A DNA stretch of 38,501 nucleotides from Klebsiella pneumoniae (GTDB lineage: Bacteria; Pseudomonadota; Gammaproteobacteria; Eutrophobiales; Eutrophobiaceae), in contig CAMBTO010000011.1 in the NCBI GenBank assembly GCA_945870865.1, positions 1 through 38,501 on the forward strand, written 5' to 3'. The notes under the pieces were generated by a model that was given only the letters and a program-made list of their open reading frames with translations, was not told the DNA's origin and made no database searches. Of this stretch, positions 33,889 to 38,501 are shown piece by piece; the stretch's first letter is position 1; each line of letters begins with the position of its first letter. The translations under genes and the position numbers were made by a program.

Positions 33889-36487
33889 CGAAATCAGAAC
33901 TGCGTATCTTGAGTTTTTCCGCAGCAAGGGGCATGAGATTGTCCCTGGCAGCCCGCTCATACCCGCGAACGACCCCACCCTGCTGTTTACCAACTCCGGC
34001 ATGGTCCAGTTCAAGGAGCTGTTTCTCGGCAATGAGCAACGTGCCTATACACGCGCAGCGACGGCCCAGCGTTGTATCCGTGCCGGCGGCAAGCATAATG
34101 ATCTCGATAATGTCGGTTATACCGCACGCCACCATACATTCTTCGAGATGCTGGGCAACTTCAGTTTTGGTGACTATTTCAAACGAGAGGCAATCCAGTA
34201 CGCGTGGGAATTCCTGACTGTGGTGATGAAGATCCCGCAGGAGCGTCTGTGGATTACTGTATTTGAAGATGATAATGAAGCGGCAGATATCTGGTTGAAG
34301 GAGGTCGGTGTCAGTGACAAGCGTCTCAGTCGTTGCGGTGAGAAGGACAATTTCTGGGCGATGGGCGATACCGGCCCGTGTGGTCCGTGCAGCGAAATCT
34401 TTTATGATCATGGGCCGGAGATCGCCGGTGGCCCGCCCGGCAGTCCGGATGCGGACGGTGATCGTTATGTCGAGATCTGGAACCTGGTGTTTACCCAGTA
34501 TGATCGCAGCAAGGATGGCACGCTGAAGGCAATCCCGAAGCCCTCGGTTGATACCGGCATGGGACTTGAGCGCATTGCTGCGCTGCTACAGGGTGTGCAC
34601 AATAACTATGATATAGATACCTTCAGCCGGATCATTGCGGCGATACGCAGTTTGCCCGGCTTTGATGGCAACAAACATGCGGTGTCCCAACGTGTTATTG
34701 CCGATCACATCCGTTCGTGTGCGTTCCTGGTCGCTGATGGTGTGGTTCCGTCCAACGAAGGCCGCGGCTATGTATTGCGACGAATCATTCGTCGTGCGAT
34801 CCGTCATGGCAACAAGATTGGTTTCACCGGGCCGTTTTTCCATAAACTGGTGCCCGCATTGATTGAAGTGATGGGTGATACCGCGGCCGTGTTGCGCGAG
34901 CGTTCCGATTTTGTACAGCGGACGCTGAAACAGGAAGAGGACCGTTTTGCCGAGACACTGGAACACGGTCTGAAACACATGGAAGATGCACTGGCAAAGA
35001 TGTCCGGCGATACCTTGTCTGGCGATGTAATCTTCAAGTTATATGATACCTATGGTTTCCCGGTCGATTTGACCGCCGATATCGCCCGTGAGCGCAACTT
35101 TCATCTGGACATGGCCGGTTTTGAGCAGGCGATGGAACAGCAACGTACCCGTGCCCGTGCTGCCAGCAAGTTCGGCGTCGAGATGTCAGTCAATGACGGC
35201 TCGGTCAACTATCAGACCACCTTTACCGGCTACGACTCGCTGACCGGAAGCGCGGTGGTGACGGCCCTGTATCGTGACGGCGCCGTCGTGAATGAAATCC
35301 ATGCTGGCGACCAGGCCGGGATCATACTGGAATCCACACCGTTTTATGCCGAGTCTGGCGGACAGGTTGGTGATGTCGGTCAGTTGTTGGGTTCGGGTAT
35401 TGTCTTTACCGTGATCGATACGCAGAAACAGGGCAAGGCATTTGTCCACCTCGGTAAATTGGAACAGGGTACGATCAAGGTGGGTGTCAGTCTGCAGACC
35501 GCCGTCGACAGCGCCCGTCGACTCGATATTATTCGCAACCACTCCGCCACACATTTGTTGCACGCGACCTTGCGCCACGTGCTGGGCAATCATGTGGCCC
35601 AGAAGGGTTCACTCGTCGCGCCAGACAGACTAAGATTTGACTTCTCCCAGCCGGAGGCTCTGACCGACGCGCAAATAAACACGATCGAAACAATGGTTAA
35701 TCGCAAGATCCTGGAAAACCGTGCCACACAGATCCAGGTGATGGGCCTTGAGCAGGCAAAGAAGTCCGGTGCGATGTCACTGTTCGGTGAGAAATACGAG
35801 GCCGAGGTACGTGTACTGACGATTGCGGACGGATTCTCGGTCGAACTGTGTGGAGGTACCCACGTTGGTCATACCGGTGATATCGGCCTGTTCAAACTGG
35901 TCTCCGAGACCGGTGTCGCGGCTGGTGTGCGTCGTATCGAGGCCGTGACCGGTCTGGCGGCGTTGCAATGGGTACATGACAGCGAATCGCGTATAACCCG
36001 TCTGGCCAGGTTACTGAAGGCCGATCAGGGCAGTGTCGAGGCGCGACTGGAACAGTTACTGGATCGCGCCCGCAAGCAGGAAAAGGAGATCGAAAAACTC
36101 AAATCGACGCTGGCCAGCAACAGCGGTGGTGATATGGTCAGTGAGGCCGTCGAGATAGGTGGTATCCGCGTGCTGGCAAAATCACTACTAGGTACCGATG
36201 CCAAGTCGCTACGGGAAACGGTCGATCAGTTAAAGAACAAGCTGGGATCGGCGGCAATTGTGCTGGCCACGGTCGAAGGCGACAAGGTCAGTCTGATTGC
36301 CGGGGTTACTAAAGATGCTACGGGCCGTATCCAGGCAGGTGATCTGGTCAATTTTGTCGCACTTCAGGTTGGTGGACGCGGTGGTGGCCGGGCCGATATG
36401 GCCCAGGCCGGCGGTACCGACCCGTCCGGTCTCGAAGCGGCGTTGCGACAGGTGCCGGACTGGGTAAAACAGAAATTATCTGCCTGA
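33878..36487 (+). CDS. alaS: Alanyl-tRNA synthetase
   Basis: 869 residues from the ATG at 33878 ([27 protein letters not shown]); the longer open frame upstream is recX in another frame. The class II catalytic core ([52 protein letters not shown]) is followed by the editing-domain zinc motifs HSATHLLH and CGGTH. The C-terminal DHHA1 domain has [14 protein letters not shown]. Full family length. It overlaps recX, so translation is coupled. Confidence 0.98.
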   Translation: MTSNEIRTAYLEFFRSKGHEIVPGSPLIPANDPTLLFTNSGMVQFKELFLGNEQRAYTRAATAQRCIRAGGKHNDLDNVGYTARHHTFFEMLGNFSFGDYFKREAIQYAWEFLTVVMKIPQERLWITVFEDDNEAADIWLKEVGVSDKRLSRCGEKDNFWAMGDTGPCGPCSEIFYDHGPEIAGGPPGSPDADGDRYVEIWNLVFTQYDRSKDGTLKAIPKPSVDTGMGLERIAALLQGVHNNYDIDTFSRIIAAIRSLPGFDGNKHAVSQRVIADHIRSCAFLVADGVVPSNEGRGYVLRRIIRRAIRHGNKIGFTGPFFHKLVPALIEVMGDTAAVLRERSDFVQRTLKQEEDRFAETLEHGLKHMEDALAKMSGDTLSGDVIFKLYDTYGFPVDLTADIARERNFHLDMAGFEQAMEQQRTRARAASKFGVEMSVNDGSVNYQTTFTGYDSLTGSAVVTALYRDGAVVNEIHAGDQAGIILESTPFYAESGGQVGDVGQLLGSGIVFTVIDTQKQGKAFVHLGKLEQGTIKVGVSLQTAVDSARRLDIIRNHSATHLLHATLRHVLGNHVAQKGSLVAPDRLRFDFSQPEALTDAQINTIETMVNRKILENRATQIQVMGLEQAKKSGAMSLFGEKYEAEVRVLTIADGFSVELCGGTHVGHTGDIGLFKLVSETGVAAGVRRIEAVTGLAALQWVHDSESRITRLARLLKADQGSVEARLEQLLDRARKQEKEIEKLKSTLASNSGGDMVSEAVEIGGIRVLAKSLLGTDAKSLRETVDQLKNKLGSAAIVLATVEGDKVSLIAGVTKDATGRIQAGDLVNFVALQVGGRGGGRADMAQAGGTDPSGLEAALRQVPDWVKQKLSA

Positions 36488-36492
36488 TGCAG

Positions 36493-36520
36493 TTGTGATC
36501 CGGCCAGAATACGTTAGAAT
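36493..36520 (+). promoter_or_regulatory. Probable lysC promoter
   Basis: TTGTGA and TAGAAT with a 16-base spacer lie in the 66-base gap between alaS and lysC. The predicted leader is under 30 bases and lacks any purine-rich ribosome site before the lysC ATG. Confidence 0.45.
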
Positions 36521-36553
36521 TCTCCGCTTTTTTACACTATACATAAATTAATT

Positions 36554-37786
36554 ATGGCACTAATCGTCCAGAAATACGGTGGCACCTCGGTCGGTACAGT
36601 AGAACGTATCCAGGCGGTTGCCGACAAAATCATTGAAACCCGCAAACAGGGCAATCAGGTTGTAGTTGTTGTCTCCGCGATGAGCGGTGAGACTGACCGT
36701 CTGTTGAAGCTGGCCCGGGACCTCGCACCGAAACCGGATGGTCGTGAGGTGGATGTATTACTGTCAACCGGTGAACAGGTGACGATTGCCTTGCTCAGTA
36801 TCGCCTTGCAAGGCAAGGGTTACCCCTCGGTGTCGTTCACTGGTGCACAGGTACACATCCTGACTGATAGCGCCTTTAACAAGGCACGCATCATTGACAT
36901 TGATGCTGCACGTGTGCAGAAGGCATTACATGAAGGCAAGGTCGTCGTGATTGCCGGTTTTCAGGGTATCGACAGCGATGGCAACATCACCACGCTCGGT
37001 CGTGGCGGCTCTGACACAACGGCGGTGGCAATGGCCGCGGCACTGAAGGCGAGCGAATGTGCGATCTATACCGATGTGGACGGTGTGTATACCGCTGATC
37101 CGCGCATCGTGCCGGATGCGCGTCGACTCGACAGATTAAGTTATGAAGAGATGCTGGAAATGGCCAGCCTCGGTTCGAAGATATTGCAAATCCGGTCTGT
37201 CGAATTTGCGAACAAGTACAAGGTGCCAGTACGCGTACTTTCCAGTTTCAAGGAAGGCGCAGGTACATTAATTACAGATGAGGATGAACAGATGGAACAG
37301 GTGTTGATCTCCGGTATCGCCCATAACCGCGATGAGGCAAAGTTGACCATAGTGCGTGTGCCGGACCGTCCGGGTGTGGCCTACAGCATACTCGGCCCGA
37401 TTGCCGATGCGAATATTGAAGTGGACATGATAGTGCAGAATGTCAGTGCCGAAGGCCTGACCGATTTCACCTTCACAGTGCATCGTAATGATTATGAGAC
37501 GGCCTTGGAAATCCTGGAGAAGACCTCTGCCAGCATCGGAGCAGGTGGCGTCACTGGCGATCGGAAAATTGCCAAGCTGTCGATTGTGGGTGTCGGTATG
37601 CGATCCCATGCCGGTATTGCCAGCAGGATGTTCAAGGCGCTGGCAGATGAAGGTATCAATATCAAGATGATCTCCACCTCCGAGATCAAGGTCTCGGTGG
37701 TGGTTGATGAGAAATATCTGGAACTCGGTGTGCGTACCCTGCATTCGGCCTTTGGTCTCGACAAGGACGGTAAGGCGGGTAGCTGA
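36554..37786 (+). CDS. lysC: Aspartokinase (LysC type, alpha/beta)
   Basis: 410 residues. The kinase domain has VQKYGGTSVGTVERI, VVSAMSGETDRLL, GRGGSDTTAVAMAAAL and DVDGVYTADPRIV. Two C-terminal ACT domains (TIVRVPDRPGVAYSILGPIADANIEVDMIVQ and LSIVGVGMRSHAGIASRMFKALADEGINIKMISTSEIKVSVVVDE) are for feedback control by lysine/threonine. It catalyses the first step of lysine, threonine and methionine synthesis. An internal ATG at 37292 with a well-spaced GAGG could start a separate beta subunit of about 164 residues, as in several aspartokinases of this class. Confidence 0.97.
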   Translation: MALIVQKYGGTSVGTVERIQAVADKIIETRKQGNQVVVVVSAMSGETDRLLKLARDLAPKPDGREVDVLLSTGEQVTIALLSIALQGKGYPSVSFTGAQVHILTDSAFNKARIIDIDAARVQKALHEGKVVVIAGFQGIDSDGNITTLGRGGSDTTAVAMAAALKASECAIYTDVDGVYTADPRIVPDARRLDRLSYEEMLEMASLGSKILQIRSVEFANKYKVPVRVLSSFKEGAGTLITDEDEQMEQVLISGIAHNRDEAKLTIVRVPDRPGVAYSILGPIADANIEVDMIVQNVSAEGLTDFTFTVHRNDYETALEILEKTSASIGAGGVTGDRKIAKLSIVGVGMRSHAGIASRMFKALADEGINIKMISTSEIKVSVVVDEKYLELGVRTLHSAFGLDKDGKAGS

Positions 37787-37945
37787 TACGCTCACGGGAC
37801 ATTTTCGCCGGTATTTCATGCTGAAAATACTGGCAAATGTAGTTGAGGCATCGCATTGTCCCCTGATGTGTACAATTAATGATATAAAATATTGGTCACA
37901 TTGGTTAAAATTGGAAGTTCAGGGATACTTGAGGAGTAATCGGCA

Positions 37946-38170
37946 ATGTTGATATTGACCCGCAGGATAGGCGAATCACTGATCATAGGTGACAACATCA
38001 ATGTCACGGTCTTGGGGATCAGAGGGAACCAGGTACGCATAGGCGTGAACGCACCGAAGGATGTTGCAGTACACCGCGAAGAGATCTACGAGAAGATCCG
38101 TGGCGAAGGTGGCAGTGAAACCAAGAAGTCTGCCGCGGACGATGATTATGAAGTTGGTTGTCCTGAATAA
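37946..38170 (+). CDS. csrA: Carbon storage regulator CsrA
   Basis: 74 residues. [51 protein letters not shown] is near-identical to well-studied CsrA, including Leu4 and Arg44, the RNA contacts. An acidic tail of about 20 residues extends beyond the usual ~61. It binds GGA motifs in mRNA leaders. Its own leader has AGGGA and GAGGAG close to the start codon, consistent with autoregulation. It stands just before tRNA-Ser. Confidence 0.97.
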   Translation: MLILTRRIGESLIIGDNINVTVLGIRGNQVRIGVNAPKDVAVHREEIYEKIRGEGGSETKKSAADDDYEVGCPE

Positions 38171-38218
38171 GCAGTAACCAAATATAGCAAGTTTCACATT
38201 CTGGAATCTGAAGATTTC

Positions 38219-38309
38219 GGAGAGATGGCCGAGTGGACGAAGGCGCTCCCCTGCTAAGGGAGTATGGGTCAAAAGCCCATCGAGGGTTCGAATCCCTCTC
38301 TCTCCGCCA
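38219..38309 (+). tRNA. tRNA-Ser (anticodon GCT)
   Basis: 91 bases with the long variable arm of class II tRNAs: acceptor GGAGAGA / TCTCTCC, anticodon stem CTCCC / GGGAG around CTGCTAA (anticodon GCT), T-arm with GGTTCGAATCC, discriminator G and encoded CCA. Its 3' end is a likely integration site for the element that begins beyond it. Confidence 0.98.
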
Positions 38310-38316
38310 TTTCATC

Positions 38317-38420
38317 ATCCAGTAACGTCCAGTAACATCCATTAGACACAGTCAAGTGTCTGTATTATAAGAAAATATATTCTTATAGTCTCCAGTGAGC
38401 TACAATAACGTCCAGAACAT
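38317..38420 (+). repeat. Short direct repeats next to tRNA-Ser
   Basis: AGTAACGTCC and AGTAACATCC stand in tandem (38321-38340), and a related AATAACGTCC occurs at 38404-38413. Such decamers downstream of an occupied tRNA are typical arm-type sites for tyrosine integrases. No gene is seen here. Confidence 0.45.
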
Positions 38421-38501
38421 TTGAGGGTAATTTTGAGGGTAAAAATTATTTTACCCTCAGTGAAAAATGTGATTCTTACCCTCACATCTGGAGAAGCCCA
38501 T
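38421..38501 (+). promoter_or_regulatory. TGAGGGTA repeat cluster and start region of a probable integrase
   Basis: Four copies of TGAGGGTA occur: direct at 38422-38429 and 38434-38441, inverted at 38452-38459 and 38477-38484. Copies two and three form a perfect hairpin, TGAGGGTAAAA-ATTA-TTTTACCCTCA (38434-38459). A GGAG at 38490-38493 followed six bases later by AT at the window end looks like the start of a gene. Arrays like this precede tRNA-island integrase genes, but no coding sequence is visible, so the integrase is inferred. Confidence 0.5.

Noticed and set aside
38317-38484. Possible CRISPR array from the repeated motifs
   Set aside because: Repeats are 8-10 bases, irregularly spaced and partly inverted; no spacers of constant length.
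38500-38501. Integrase coding sequence
   Set aside because: Only two bases of a potential start codon are inside the window, so no coding feature can be supported.

Overview
The window looks like chromosome from a free-living, probably aquatic, gammaproteobacterium outside the Enterobacterales. The right-hand third has the gene order pncC-recA-recX-alaS-lysC-csrA-tRNA-Ser that is typical of Gammaproteobacteria. The left two thirds are rich in secreted enzymes, TonB-dependent receptors and a TAXI-type TRAP transporter, as expected of an organism that scavenges dissolved organic matter. I cannot name a genus from the sequence alone.

Left accessory region (1-10068). Two paralogous secreted proteins with an M29-aminopeptidase/NicX-like C-terminal half lie on either side of a MacB/FtsX-type ABC transporter (a large permease and its ATPase). 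All four are on the minus strand. A TonB-dependent receptor diverges from the first paralog, and the shared control region holds two inverted repeats. A 100-bp MITE-like palindrome separates the permease from the ATPase. This is the most novel-looking locus in the window: an outer-membrane receptor, a periplasmic metal-enzyme pair and an envelope ABC transporter side by side.

Middle accessory region (10117-26616). In order: tRNA-Arg(TCG); a DUF1080 lipoprotein; a secreted amidohydrolase followed by a c556-type cytochrome; a divergent secreted cysteine-less carboxymuconolactone-decarboxylase-like protein; a TonB receptor plus beta-propeller phytase operon; a rhomboid protease; the elongation factor P paralog EfpL; a REP/MITE-like element; a heavily decayed Old Yellow Enzyme pseudogene; a second TonB receptor of the same subfamily as the first; a frameshifted cardiolipin synthase; and a TRAP-TAXI transporter (binding protein plus fused permease).

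Housekeeping region (26753-38170). bipA/typA is divergent from a cold-shock gene. Then come a small two-helix membrane protein, ttcA overlapping a site-2-protease-like gene, tadA, pncC, recA, recX, alaS, lysC and csrA. Several pairs overlap or are tightly spaced.

Right edge (38219-38501). tRNA-Ser(GCT) is followed directly by short direct repeats and four copies of a TGAGGGTA motif, two of them forming a perfect hairpin. A ribosome-binding site and the first two bases of a likely start codon follow at the last base. This is the usual layout of a tRNA-integrated genomic island whose integrase starts just outside the window.
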